From Lepidostoma basale (taxonomy: Eukaryota; Arthropoda; Insecta; Trichoptera; Lepidostomatidae): a stretch of DNA of 64,000 nt. Position 1 is the first letter of the stretch. Each line of letters opens with the position of its first letter. The stretch spans positions 2,944,501 through 3,008,500 of the forward strand of contig JAHDVF020000016.1 in the NCBI GenBank assembly GCA_022606425.2. The letters run 5' to 3'. Positions 10,701-20,983 of the stretch are shown here, one piece after another. Made by a program: the position numbers and the translations under genes. The notes under the pieces are model-generated. The model was not told the DNA's origin and did not search any database. It worked only from the letters and a program-made list of their open reading frames with translations.

Positions 10701-11201
10701 CCCCTTCGGCTATCTTTTGGATCCAATTTTCTGGCATACGGGAGACATGTTCGTTTCAGTATCTTCTATTTTGCCCATGCCATCTGACGATGTCATCAGC
10801 CAAGAAAATTCTTTATTTCTTTATTTTCTTCACATTTCTGTATTTTTCATTCGACCTTTGACGGCTATTTATCGTGGTACTTTCATTTCCTTGGCGCGCA
10901 GAAGTTGCAAGATTTGATGTTTTATATATTTTATTGGTGTATTATGTCTTCTATGCATTCATAGTTTCGGTCGCTAGGCTTTGTCTCAAATCATCATCTT
11001 TGTACATTTAGTATATTTCACTGCTGTGACGTTAGGAGCAATCTTAGTTTTATAACATGTTTTATGTGTGTACTAAATATTGTATCTCCCTTTATGAGTT
11101 TAGTGCATTATTTTGTATTGTTTAAAACTTATCTGCTTTATCCGGTACAAACACTTTGTAGCACGTAAGAATTGAGGTATTCGCTTTTTGTTATAATGTA
11201 A

Positions 11202-11482
11202 AACTAACTAACTAACTAACCATCCCGCCGTCTCTTTGAAGGGAGGTTAGTTAGTTAGAATGGACCGCCACACTGTTCTGTCGTGACATATTTCTCTCAC
11301 TTCCTCAACATTCATACATCGTGCAAGGCACGCGCGTCGATTTCTTGGATTCCTCACGTGGCCGACATTCAATATTTGATTTCTTTGATCGTGCCGTGTT
11401 TTCCTCGGTCTTCCTCTATTTCTAGTTCCATTTACATCGTTAATATATACTTTTTTTACCATTCTTTCTTCTTTTTTATCCA
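11202..11482 (-). mobile_element. LINE-A 3' fragment with 13-bp target-site duplication
   Basis: The minus strand encodes the LINE-A C-terminus: VKKVYINDVNGTRNRGRPRK, ILNVGHVRNPRNRRACLAR and MNVEEVREI, ending in the (TTAG)n tail. TGTTATAATGTAA flanks it directly on both sides (11189-11201 and 11483-11495). This is a perfect target-site duplication and fixes the insertion boundaries. The 3' end is slightly changed: a stretch of TTAG repeats interrupts the usual GGGGAGACGG region. Confidence 0.88.
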
Positions 11483-11914
11483 TGTTATAATGTAATTATA
11501 CATAATTATAAGAATCTCTAAAATATTTTAAATAACTGCAATGAAAAAAGCGGTAATACAAAAAACTTGTTTCCTGGTCAAGTTATAGTTTTCATCAATC
11601 AGAAGGTTTTTATTTACAAACATTATTAATGACCCTCCCACTGTATTGGTTTCTATTTCAGCCTCTCTTCTGTAATATCTTTTTGTCCCGTTCAATCAAC
11701 GGATTAGTCTGATGCGCACGGCTTATTATAAAATAATTATTAACCACTCTCACCGGACCATATGTTATTTCACGAGTGATAATAAAACAATATTACTCAA
11801 TATTCGAGATTTATCCACCCCTTCACCGGAAAGGCATAAATACATTTATTCGAGGACTCTTGCATCTTTAATTTTTCATCAATATGTTTATTACATTAAA
11901 GGAATACTGGTTCT

Positions 11915-12545
11915 GATTTTGAAAATTTGGTTTGGTTCATGTGGTTCTCCCGTAAACTTGGAGATATTTCATGTATAAGTGAAATGTTTTGGTCAATATG
12001 ATTGTTGCCGCTCTTTATAATAGTAAATTGTGACACGTAATACGTTTGTACTGTTTTGATGTTAAAATTATAAAAGTTTTTTCGTTTATATACAGAATTT
12101 TGACAGGTGTAAAAATAAAATTTTCATTTGTTCCAATGACGATTTGAATAATTTCTTCAATATTATTTTAAAGTTCTTGCTGGTGTTTGTTAAGTGCCTG
12201 CTAATATTGAAAAACGGTGGATACGTGGAACATAAATTAAATAGACAATATGTGCACCATCTAAAAAGGACATTTTGTGTTAAATTATTATTATTTTGTT
12301 ATTTTGTTTCATATCATTGTGTTTTATATTATTTGTTTTAGATTTATTTTGTAGATGTTGGACGATTGTGAAGTGTGCGCGGAAGATGCCTATTGGTGGC
12401 GATGAGGTTCGCAACCCATCACACCGCGTCTCCCGCGGGGCGAAAAGAGAAGGATGGAATGCCGCATCGGTCAAAGTGTGACAGTCCATTATTTCTGCCT
12501 ACCCTTTCGGGGAGACGGCGTGATGGTTATTTAGTTAGTTAGTTA
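11915..12545 (+). mobile_element. Short non-autonomous LINE-A derivative, near full length
   Basis: The element begins with TTTTGAAAATTTGGTTTGG and follows the 5' UTR of LINE-A (ATTTTGACAGGTGTAAAAAT, GATTTGAATAATTTC, AAGTTCTTGCTGG). It reaches ATGCCTATTGGTGGCGATGA and GCCGCATCGGT, then jumps to CAAAGTGTGACAGTCC, GGGGAGACGGCGTGATGG and a (TTAG)n tail. It has no long ORF, so it must depend on an intact LINE-A for movement. The 51.5-kb copy is very similar throughout. Confidence 0.87.
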
Positions 12546-12744
12546 GGAAATATACAATTTATGAAAATACTATTTTGTTCTAGATCGTGTTTCAATAATT
12601 TTCCATTTTTTAATTTTAATATGTCGTGCATAGAGATTTCAATATGTTAGGTATAATTGATTTTGGATGAAATTAAACGTTTGGTGATATCATTCAAACT
12701 TGCTTGCAATAAATAATGAATACGAAAAAAGAGGAATAAAAGAT

Positions 12745-12775
12745 GGTAGCGAGCTTCCGAAACCGGTCGTGGCGA
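12745..12775 (+). repeat. Degenerate hammerhead-like remnant (GAAACCGGTC type)
   Basis: GAGCTTCCGAAACCGGTCGTGG resembles the 3' half of the hammerhead-like motif with palindromic stem III ACCGGT, but no CTGANGA core is left upstream. A relative on the minus strand lies at 42565-42605. Confidence 0.3.
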
Positions 12776-13061
12776 AATATTAAGTTGAGTAATACGGTAT
12801 ACCCATTTTAAAGGCATTTTTCATTTAAAAAAGAAACATTGTTTACAATGAACTTCTATCAAGAAATTAACAGCATCAATAATTGTTTGCAATAAAAATG
12901 TGTGTCTAGATTTACGGTCGAGTAGTTTTAATATGATATTTTTCGTGTAGGAGATGTTAGATAATTCCTATGTTGTATGTATTTCTTATAATTTAGTTGG
13001 CAACAAAAAATATTAAGGAATTAAGCTTACATAATAATTGGACTAATTTGGTTAGCTCTTT

Positions 13062-13225
13062 GGCGCTGGAGGCGGCCGAGGGGAGAATGCCGTTTCTGTA
13101 AAGAAACGAAATAAGTCGATTCTTTCCTTTACATAACAATGCCCGCGGCCTGAAAGTTCGCCCCTTGTTAGCCGCGGGCGGCCCCCTCGCCTCGGTGGGG
13201 CGCGGCGCTGGCGGTCAGAAATTTT
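13062..13225. other. GC-rich island in intron
   Basis: A locally GC- and CpG-rich patch (GGCGGCCGAGGGG, GCCGCGGGCGGCCCCC, GGGGCGCGGCGCTGG) stands out in AT-rich intron. No reading frame gives a recognisable product. It may be a regulatory island or a chance remnant. Confidence 0.3.
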
Positions 13226-13379
13226 TCCATTCCTCTTGGTTAATCAAGGCCTATTATGTTTTGACTTTATTTTTGAGTTATCACTTTCATTATCTATTTA
13301 CACTTCGTTGAGCTTATGCTATTAATATGGAAGTGAAATACGAGTATATACGAGACATAATATATTTTTTAATTCATCG

Positions 13380-13515
13380 TTTAAATGCCCGTATTTGTCA
13401 TTAATACGAATGCAAACGCCTGTTTTATTATAGTTTATGAAAATGATTTGTTTTGCCTTTCAAAGGGCATTCCCATAAACTAAAATATAAATTCTAGAAA
13501 ACAGATTTTTAAATT
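13380..13515. repeat. Fold-back family A copy, eroded
   Basis: Contains AATACGAATGCAAACGCCTG, TTGTTTTGCC, AAGGGCATTCCCATAAA and AATTCTAGAAAACAG in the inverted arrangement typical of family A. Confidence 0.5.
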
Positions 13516-13524
13516 TCAAATACA

Positions 13525-14008
13525 ATCAAATCAAATCAAATCAGTTTATTTTTTCAAAAGATATTACAAACAACAATTTTAGTTTAAGGTATCTATTGAG
13601 AACAGGTAAAACATAAAAAAAATTTAATACCAGGAACGCATGAGAGATGGTTCGACATTAGGAATACAAGATACTCTCCAAAGTCAAGAGTATTTGTCTT
13701 CTGAACGTACATTCACGAATACGAAAGACGTCGCTCTCCGAAGCGATCATGTTCAGCAGTTTGATTGCTATCCCCACCGGTATCACCAGAGGCAGGTTGG
13801 TTCTGCATGCTGGGAGATAAAAAAGCCTGCACTGACGCTGTCAAAGATAACCACCTGGAACATAAAGATAGATAGCCTCCAAGATAACGGAGTTCTTAAA
13901 GAATCCCCTGATAAGTCTGAAGAAATGGGTAATTGTGCACCCATCTCTTCTTATCTGCAAACTATTGGTCCCCAGCATGCTCAAGAGAAATACAGTGGGA
14001 TAAAGTCA
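13525..14008 (-). mobile_element. LINE-F (Jockey/CR1-like) 3' fragment with (TTTGA)n tail
   Basis: The minus strand reads, with shifts, FLLSMLGTNSLQIRR, FFRLIRGFFKN, YLYVPGGYL and RTNLP then VIPVGIAIKLLNMIASESDV, and ends in TTTGA repeats. It aligns segment by segment with the cleaner copy at 58715-59325. The 126-residue open frame on the opposite strand is a shadow. Confidence 0.75.
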
Positions 14009-14020
14009 TATTCGTATTAA

Positions 14021-14295
14021 CTAACTAACTATTTAACCATCACTCCGTCTCCCCGGAAGGGTAGGCAGAAATAATGGACCGCTACACTGTTCTGTCCTGA
14101 TATCTCTTGATTCCTCTTCATCCATATATTGTGTTTTGCACACACGTCGATTTCTCTGACTCCTCGCGTGACTGACATTTAATATTTGATCGATTTGATC
14201 GTGCCAAGTTTTCCTCAGTCTTCTTCTATTTCCAGCTCCGTTCACGCGATTTACGTTTACCTTCTCTACCATTCAGTATTCACTCTTTCTTTTAC
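14021..14295 (-). mobile_element. LINE-A 3' fragment
   Basis: The minus strand encodes MVEKVNVNRVNGAGNRRRL, RKTWHDQIDQILNVSHAR and a (TTAG)n tail. TCGTATTAA occurs at 14012-14020 and 14296-14304, a likely 9-bp target-site duplication. The downstream target looks like a family A tail (AATTATTTAATATGGAGTTT), so the LINE may have landed in a fold-back repeat. Confidence 0.75.
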
Positions 14296-14344
14296 TCGTA
14301 TTAATTATTTAATATGGAGTTTACATCATTACGCTAGAAACAAT

Positions 14345-15215
14345 AAATGAATATTTTTACGTTGGCTTGAAAATTATTTCACAAAGGTTTTTCAAAACAT
14401 AAGGGGATATTAAATGAAAAGTTTTTACATTGTTCCCATATAAAAAAAGTAGCTCATGTGATGGAAAATAATACGTATTTATTCAAATTAAAATGAAAAA
14501 ATATGAAAAACTCTTAGATATTTTCTTGTATCTTTATTGAATTAAAATGCCGTCATTTAACCACTACTTAAAATAAGTAAATCTAACGCCGCATGGACGA
14601 TCAGAAACCAAAAAGGATTACAACCAAACACAGATATGCCGCACCGTCCAACCTTGTCTAGAGGACGATTGTCTTCGGTCTTGATTACTTTTTACTCCTT
14701 ATTTTCGGTGAAATGACCGGGAAGGGTTACAAAGAAGGGAAAATAAAATGGTCCAAAAAACGTATCATTGTTTACTGAAATGATCGTTGATCTTAAATAA
14801 AGACCTCGCCTCCAGCCTTCATTTATTTTTTTCTCTTGATACAGTTGAATTTACCGATTGATCAGCAAAAAAAAAACTCAAGTATAACTTAAGTATAACA
14901 AAGTACTAGGAGCACGTGGAAAATCTAGGCACCTCCAATCTTTTTATTGCTAGTTTATTTTCTGGCCGAATAAATATCCCCGACCATCTAATATCCCCGA
15001 CCATCTTTTAATTTATTCGGTGCAATGTCTTGATGTACATGCTTTCAGTATTAATGTCTTAATATTATAGAATAACGTATGTTCTACTATTTACTAAAGG
15101 AAGCCTGGACAATAGATCAAGACTCACTATTGTTTAAAATGGTGTCGTCTTCTGAACAATAGTATACCGTTTAATTTCCTATTCATCACACCGTTCGCTG
15201 TTGAATTACATAGGT
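14345..15215. other. Unassigned intron stretch
   Basis: AT-rich DNA with no recognised element or exon. Confidence 0.4.
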
Positions 15216-15222
15216 ATACGTA

Positions 15223-15856
15223 TGTAAGTTATTGACCTCGCAGGCAAAGTACGAAATGCATGACCCACATAAGTGGACGCAATGGACTTCGACTGCTATA
15301 CCAGCATATTTCATGATGAAATATATTGCACGAGTAACCGAAAACACCTGAAGTTGCACCTACAAATCGCGATGATGAAATACATCGCATGGACAAAAGT
15401 GATGAATCAGGGCCCGGATTCATTCACACAGGTCACTAGAGGTTGTCCAGCAGAGCATCGTGTGCAAAGGAAGCAAAATATATAAAAGCGGTACATCCGA
15501 CCACCCGATACGTCATTCCTTCTTGCGACTTCTAACATACACGAGTCTACGTTGTCAAGTCTACTACGAGGAACCTCCGACTCTCTCCCGCCGAGCTACG
15601 CCGCTATCAACCCTGCTACGTCACGTAACTTCCGACGAGTCTTCGCTCCAGCTGACCGACGGCGACGCTACCGACCAGTGTGTCATCATCCTCGATTGCT
15701 CATCGCCCGGACTCTGCCCCCGTTGCTGGCAACACCCGCGCACCGTTACTGATCTTCGTCACCCGCTGTTCCACCCTGACATCAATGTAACGCCATCGAC
15801 AATCAAAAATAAACGCTGAAACTTCCACTGTTTTTAAATCTCACCACATCCCCCAA
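15223..15856 (+). mobile_element. Candidate solo LTR
   Basis: The stretch has LTR-like organisation: it starts with TGTAAG, has a TATA box (TATATAAAAGCGG, about 15478-15490), a GC-richer transcribed segment, and AATAAA at 15808-15813. ACGTA flanks it on both sides (15218-15222 and 15857-15861), consistent with a 5-bp integrase duplication. The right end is AA rather than the usual CA, and no internal gag or pol sequence is nearby, so only a solo LTR is proposed. Open frames in the GC-rich part lack any recognisable domain. Confidence 0.4.
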
Positions 15857-16011
15857 ACGTATATAATAAAATGAAATTTCTTCTTCTTTTAATGTCGTGT
15901 CATCTACCGCTTCTCTGCGTATTGCTTTCAATTCAATTATATCGTTTTGAATACTTATTCGTCGGTAAGGGAACGCATTTAAACATTTTATTGTGTTTTT
16001 ATTTTTTCTAG

Positions 16012-16193
16012 AACGACGAGCTTCCCAATCGACTCTCCAGCTACAATTGGCTCCATCAATTGAGCACCAGACCGCGGCAATGTTGAGTATCCTGGAGCGA
16101 TACAAGTGGCACCAGTTCTCTGTGGTTACCTCGCAGATCGCTGGTCATGATGACTTTATCCAGGCGGTGAGAGAGCGGGTCTCCGAGATGCAG
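16012..16193 (+). CDS. Nmdar2: NMDA receptor subunit 2, amino-terminal domain exon (second in window)
   Basis: The G left by the previous exon plus AA completes a glutamate codon, followed by [19 protein letters not shown], then [18 protein letters not shown] and [15 protein letters not shown]. This is the segment of the amino-terminal domain with the conserved PS...Q..AML.IL..Y.W..FSVVT pattern of the leucine/isoleucine/valine-binding-protein fold, between the two lobes. The acceptor is TTTTTTCTAG and the donor is GTAACT after CAG. The exon is 182 bases long and ends at a codon boundary (phase 0). It is separated from the previous exon by a 10.1-kb intron. The open reading of neighbouring intron sequence past the donor (to about 16352) is chance read-through. 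Confidence 0.93.
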
Positions 16194-17236
16194 GTAACTC
16201 AACAGCCCCTGCTTCCCTTCATAACAAGTGAACATCCTAGTCATTTTTTTAATGTAGGCATAAGTTTTTACTTCTCTTTTAACCACATTATGGCATTTAG
16301 AAACAAAACGTTCGGACAGTTCTGTTGTATGGATCAAAAACTAGAACTCTGAAGGTGAATACTATTTAGCTGGTTACACGCATTTGAAATATGGCTACAC
16401 AGAAGAATGTTTCATATACAATCTTATATTTCACAGTGAGTTGATATTTTTACAAAAACATTTTATTTGTTTGCTACTTGTAATGTGGGTCATTTTCTTT
16501 AAATTTATTTGTTAATAATAATGAGTAACTTGACTTTACAGTTTTTTATAAGATTTGTTCTCCTAGTGTTTTAAAGGTATTCTAGCGAATTAAGTTAAAG
16601 GGTTGACATCAAAACCTTTCTATTGTGTTTTCAGTAACGTCTGTTTATTTTGAGTGGGTATTATTGAGTCCCGTTGTAGTGTTTACTTTTGATTGCCATC
16701 AATTTGTAATTATTTGCTCTATTTTAAATGTCGCGCCAAATTTGAGGAATCTCGTGATTTCCTAACGAAGGTAAGTAAATGGGCGTTTATTAATATAATA
16801 CCATCTTATCAGAGAAATGTTTGGAGCAAATTTTTATTTTTGTATTTTAATTAAAATGTGTGATACTATTATAATATTAAAAAAAAAATTCATTCTAATA
16901 CTCCTTAATCGGGTTAAAATATTTAGACTGCCTAATTAAGACCAATATCTACAATTGAAGATACCAGAATAACAACAAGTTTTATTTCACCTATAGTTTA
17001 GTTCGATATTTTCTATTCCAGACTGACTACTCAAGCTTATGTGTTTTTCAAGAATCCAATCACCAGAAAAAGGGAGATATTTGGTGCTCACATAAAAAAA
17101 AGTTTCAAATCAAAGAATACGGATATTGTGACATCTATAAAATGATGTACTAATTGATTAAGTTATTACAATACTTTCGATAAAAAAGAATGCCATAATG
17201 AACATTAATCGTGGAGCAATACCGGTAGCTGTGGCA
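16194..17236. other. Unassigned intron stretch after exon two
   Basis: AT-rich intron with no recognised element. Open reading continues past the exon for a while by chance. Confidence 0.4.
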
Positions 17237-19180
17237 TTAGGGTGGTCTTTATTTTACAACTTTTTTTTTATATCTCACCCCCTTAGTTTTTTTACAACTG
17301 GTCTAAAACTAATGCAAGAAAATAAAAGGTTGTTCCAATAATTCTAAGCGGTGCCCCAATAGCTGTGAAGTACATCATTTATAAAAATATATTCTTTTTT
17401 TTCCACAAATTTATCAGAAAAAACATTTTTTTACACGTTAATAAACTTAATAATATTAAATATACACTAAAACACAATAGTAAATAATCCAACAGCGCAT
17501 AAGATTCACGAAAGGAAACTAATTCCATTCGGGGTCGCAGCTGTGGTTATCGGGAACACGTTCCACGGCGCTTAAACAGCCAGTACTGCGATATATTCCA
17601 AATGTAGCGGTAGCACGTAATAAGTAATCTTTGCAATCATATAAACCTGATTGAAAGAAAAACAAATAAAAAAATGGTTTTAAATTACATTTTAATACAA
17701 TAATTCAAGTGCTATTTTAAATTTGCTACCATGCACTGGAATGTGAACTTCTATTAATTATCTCCACTAAAAGGGCAAGATCATCTTTTAGGAGTCCCTC
17801 AATTGGCTTCTTGCAGTGGAGACGACATGGCAGTAACTTTTTACAACTTGCTTGCTGAAAACATTTTTTTGGATACAATGCAAACCTTGTGCTGTAACAC
17901 CAGTGCGTCAAATACAGGAAGAATAATAGGTACTTGCCTTTTATCAGAATGAAAACTGGGAAAAAATCTCTAATACCTACATTGCAGACCCCAAATATAT
18001 AAATTGGTCTTAAAGTCTCCTATAAAGCACGTATTGCTTCATCGTTGGGACACGAACCAGGATTAATTAAAAGTTTACAACAAGTTTGGACTGATAAAGA
18101 TATTTCTAATTATACTGTTGTATAGCCAATACCATGCACAAGCTGAAATGTGTAAAATGGGCTATGGATAGACAAATGCTTTACATAAGTTTGAGAGACA
18201 AAATACTCAATACCGAAATCAGATGTAGGACAAAGTTTGCCGATGAGATGGACCATGTTGCCAAGTGGAAACGGGCAGGAAATGTCTCTAGACATGGACA
18301 GATAGATGGGCACCCAGAGTATTGACGTGAAGACCACGGAAAGAAAAAAGGAGCATCGGTCAACCCCAGAATGGATGGGCTGACGACCTAATTCCAGCAG
18401 GGGGATGAAGATGGATAAGATTCGCACAGGATAGAGGAAAATGGAGAATGTTTGAAGAGGCCTCCAGAAATGCAGATATTAATGTTAAATTTGTTGTAAA
18501 TATTATCGTATATACTTAAGAACTCGTGGTTTTAGCATTTTTTGATGATACAATTGAATATTAAAAAAAATTAATCAACTTATTGTGGTTCTAAGCGTCC
18601 CCATTTTGATTTAATGGAAATAATTGAATATAAATTTGTGTCAAAAAGCACATTGAATTTTTTTTATGCGGCTTAAAATATCGTCTGTTTTTTTGATCTT
18701 GATCCTGCAAACTGGAATTCTCTTCATGATTATCAACACGGCCTTACAGTCATCAAAAACCGTACAGTTATCAATGATATTGCATAAAGAGGTATGAGGC
18801 TTATGTAAAAATACCGCAATATTGTAACACAAGATGAGGAGCAAAAGCAATACCTATTGCAAGTCCTAAACACTATCGAAGCCATTTTCCATACCTTTGA
18901 TTATCAGTAAATTAATGAACCTTTGAAATTAAATATAATCTTTAAAAAAATATTTTTATTTTTGAAGAGTTCTAGGCATTGTTTAAGTTATTTGTCATCT
19001 AAATATTTGTTTGAAAATTGAAAAAAATAATAATAGTTTTTGCAAAAATTTAAGAATTTAAACAATTTGATCAAATTTTACACCCCTTGGGGCACGTGTT
19101 ATTATGAAAAAAAAATTGGGGGTGAGACTAACTATAAACATAAAATTATTTTTTGCCTATATGCTAAGGGTCACCCTACT
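17237..19180. mobile_element. Candidate degenerate DNA transposon with weak terminal repeats
   Basis: The left end (ATTAGGGTGGTC...TCTCACCCCC, 17235-17283) and the right end read in reverse complement (CAGTAGGGTGACC...TCTCACCCCC, 19120-19182) share blocks in the same order, suggesting old terminal inverted repeats. A minus-strand open frame at 17726-17911 has a Cys/His-rich stretch (THWCYSTRFALYPKKC), but I cannot assign it. A LINE-D fragment (18115-18480) lies inside. Confidence 0.35.
18115..18480 (+). mobile_element. LINE-D 3' fragment, degenerate
   Basis: The + strand reads, across frames, RQMLYISLRDKILNTEIR, RTKFADEMDHVAKWK, then GRPRMDGLTT-like and IRFAQDRGKWRMFEEA. This is the C-terminal tail of a LINE of the type ISLRDKIRNEEIRRRTKVTD...RDRxxWR. 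Stops and frameshifts make it inactive. Confidence 0.65.
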
Positions 19181-19616
19181 GTGGTATTACTTGTAATAGA
19201 AACGTGTTTTCATTGACTGGAGATGAAATTAGTTTCGAAGCACTTGAAGTTTAATAAACAGCCTCAGGAATAAAATAGTGTTGTTCCTCGTCCACTCAAA
19301 TACAATGTTAATCACCCCTCTCGGTGTTTAAGTTTATCATTTTGGTCGATTGATTGGATTTCGGTGAGAATCGATTTCCATCACCCCGGTCGTGTCTCAC
19401 CGGCGCGGCGGCGCTGTCCATTGTCCGGGACTGAGTGCCCTGTTGGTGAAGTTAACCGATACAAATCAAATTTCGGCGAGCGATAGCCGAGTCTGACGTG
19501 AGCTGAGTTATGGAACTAATTACGGTTCTGGTCTCAATTAATTCATTAATTTTAAAAAGCTCATTGAGAAAATATTTATTGTTGTGGTTTCCGTATCTTA
19601 ATGCAATTAACTCACT

Positions 19617-20170
19617 GATCCTCCCGCCGTCTTACTAAAGGTGTAGGCAGAAATAACGTTATTTACTGACATATTTCCCTTGCATGGATGAAAGTAGAAT
19701 AAATGCAGTAGAAATGAGATCTCTTAGACGAATGTGTGATACTCTGTGAATGATAGAGTGTCGAATGAAAATATAAGAAGTGAAATGGTGCGAATGATGG
19801 TGTCATGAACAAAATAATGAAAGGATCATTAAGATGGTTTGGACATATGGAAAGAATGAATGGAAAAAGAATGGTAAAAAAATATATGTTAATGATGTAA
19901 ATGGAACCAGAAATAAAGGAAGACCGAGGAAAACGTGACACGATCAAATAAATCAAATATTGAATGTCGGCCATGTGAGGAGTCAGATAAATCGACGCGC
20001 GTGCATGACACGATGTATGAATGTTGAGGAATCGAGAGAAATATGTCAGGAAAGAAAAGTGTGGCAGTCCATTCTTTTTGCCTACCCCTTCGGGGAGATG
20101 GCGTGATAGTTCGTTAGTTATTTCCCTTGCTTCTACATTCATACATCGCATTATGCTCGCAAACAAAATC
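19617..20170 (-). mobile_element. Old LINE-A 3' fragment split by a younger LINE-A insertion
   Basis: The minus-strand pieces 19617-19683 (3' end: GTAGGCAGAAATAACG, TGACATATTTCCCTTGC in + reading) and 20119-20170 (TTCTACATTCATACATCGC) are contiguous parts of one LINE-A 3' end. They are interrupted by the + strand copy at 19684-20118. The 12-base word TATTTCCCTTGC is repeated at the two junctions. Confidence 0.75.
19684..20118 (+). mobile_element. LINE-A 3' fragment inserted into another LINE-A
   Basis: It starts within the C-terminal part (ATGAAAGTAGAATAAATGCAG, equivalent to ESRINAVEMRSLRR) and runs to GGGGAGATGGCGTGATAG and a short TTAG tail. Frameshifts and stops are present. Target-site duplications TATTTCCCTTGC are at 19672-19683 and 20119-20130. 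Its sequence is close to the full-length copy at 37.5-41.3 kb. Confidence 0.85.
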
Positions 20171-20269
20171 TTTAACTGTCGTGTTTTTAAATATGTGCTA
20201 TATATTTTATATTTTAGTGAAAATATAATTACTTCATGGTATTTCATGTTTAGCATATTTTATATATAA

Positions 20270-20745
20270 TAATAGATCAGAAAAAAAATCATCACCAAAA
20301 TCAATAAACTGCTAGGTGTAATGAAATAACCTACAATTAATACTGCCCGTTTATGATTTCTCTCCTTTCAACCAATCCCAATATGATAAATAGTCGTTAG
20401 ATACTCGCACCATTCAGAGTTAAAAGATATACACAATTAGAAAATGTAATATTTCTACTGAAATCTCATGCTAGAAGTCCACTGTAAACTAAATATAATC
20501 TTCAAGATTTTAACTTTTATACAAATATAGTAGAACTGGCCTGTTAATGTCGCTGACTTAATTTGTTGTTTGTTCTCATCGTTCCTCTGCAATTAATTCT
20601 GACCAATCGTTTATTATATACTCTGTTGCCACTGTACCCTCCTTTTCTACCCCTTACCTATCCTTATAAAATTACACCCACCTTACTATACTCAAATTAC
20701 ATGGTCTAATACCCAATATTGTGATCCATCTGGTCGTGTTCACAG
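20270..20745. other. Intron stretch before exon three
   Basis: AT-rich intron ending in the acceptor GTGTTCACAG. No other feature recognised. Confidence 0.4.
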
Positions 20746-20983
20746 GACCGTTTCAAGTTCACCATTCTGAACGCGGTGCTGGTGACGAAGCCCTCGGACC
20801 TGGTGGAGCTGGTGTCCAGCGAGTCTCGCGTGCTGCTGCTGTACGCCACGAGGGAGGAGGCGGCGCGCATCCTCGCCGCCGCCCGCGACCTGCACATCAC
20901 CGGGGAGAACTACGTCTGGGTCGTCACGCAGAGCGTTATCGAGAACCTGCAGACGCCCAACCAGTTCCCCGTTGGCATGCTCG
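20746..20983 (+). CDS. Nmdar2: NMDA receptor subunit 2, amino-terminal domain exon (third in window)
   Basis: This 238-base exon starts in phase 0 and encodes 79 codons plus one base. The translation runs [19 protein letters not shown], then [17 protein letters not shown], then [19 protein letters not shown] and QFPVGMLG. It forms the second lobe of the amino-terminal domain; the LLLYAT and [14 protein letters not shown] strings are typical of insect GluN2. The acceptor is GTGTTCACAG and the donor GTGAGT. Codon use is markedly GC-rich, with long runs of C or G at third positions, in contrast to flanking DNA. Two other long open frames overlap this exon, one on each strand, but neither matches a protein; they result from the GC-rich composition. 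Confidence 0.93.

Noticed and set aside
10690..10830. Possible LINE C-terminal remnant on the minus strand (NEHVSRMPENWIQKIAEG)
   Set aside because: The similarity to LINE tails is suggestive but too short and isolated to annotate.
13640..14020. 126-codon open frame on the + strand
   Set aside because: The minus strand is a recognisable LINE-F C-terminus, so the + frame is its shadow.
17726..17911. Cys/His-containing minus-strand open frame as a possible zinc finger or protease fragment
   Set aside because: Cysteine spacing fits no motif I can name; kept only as part of the candidate transposon.
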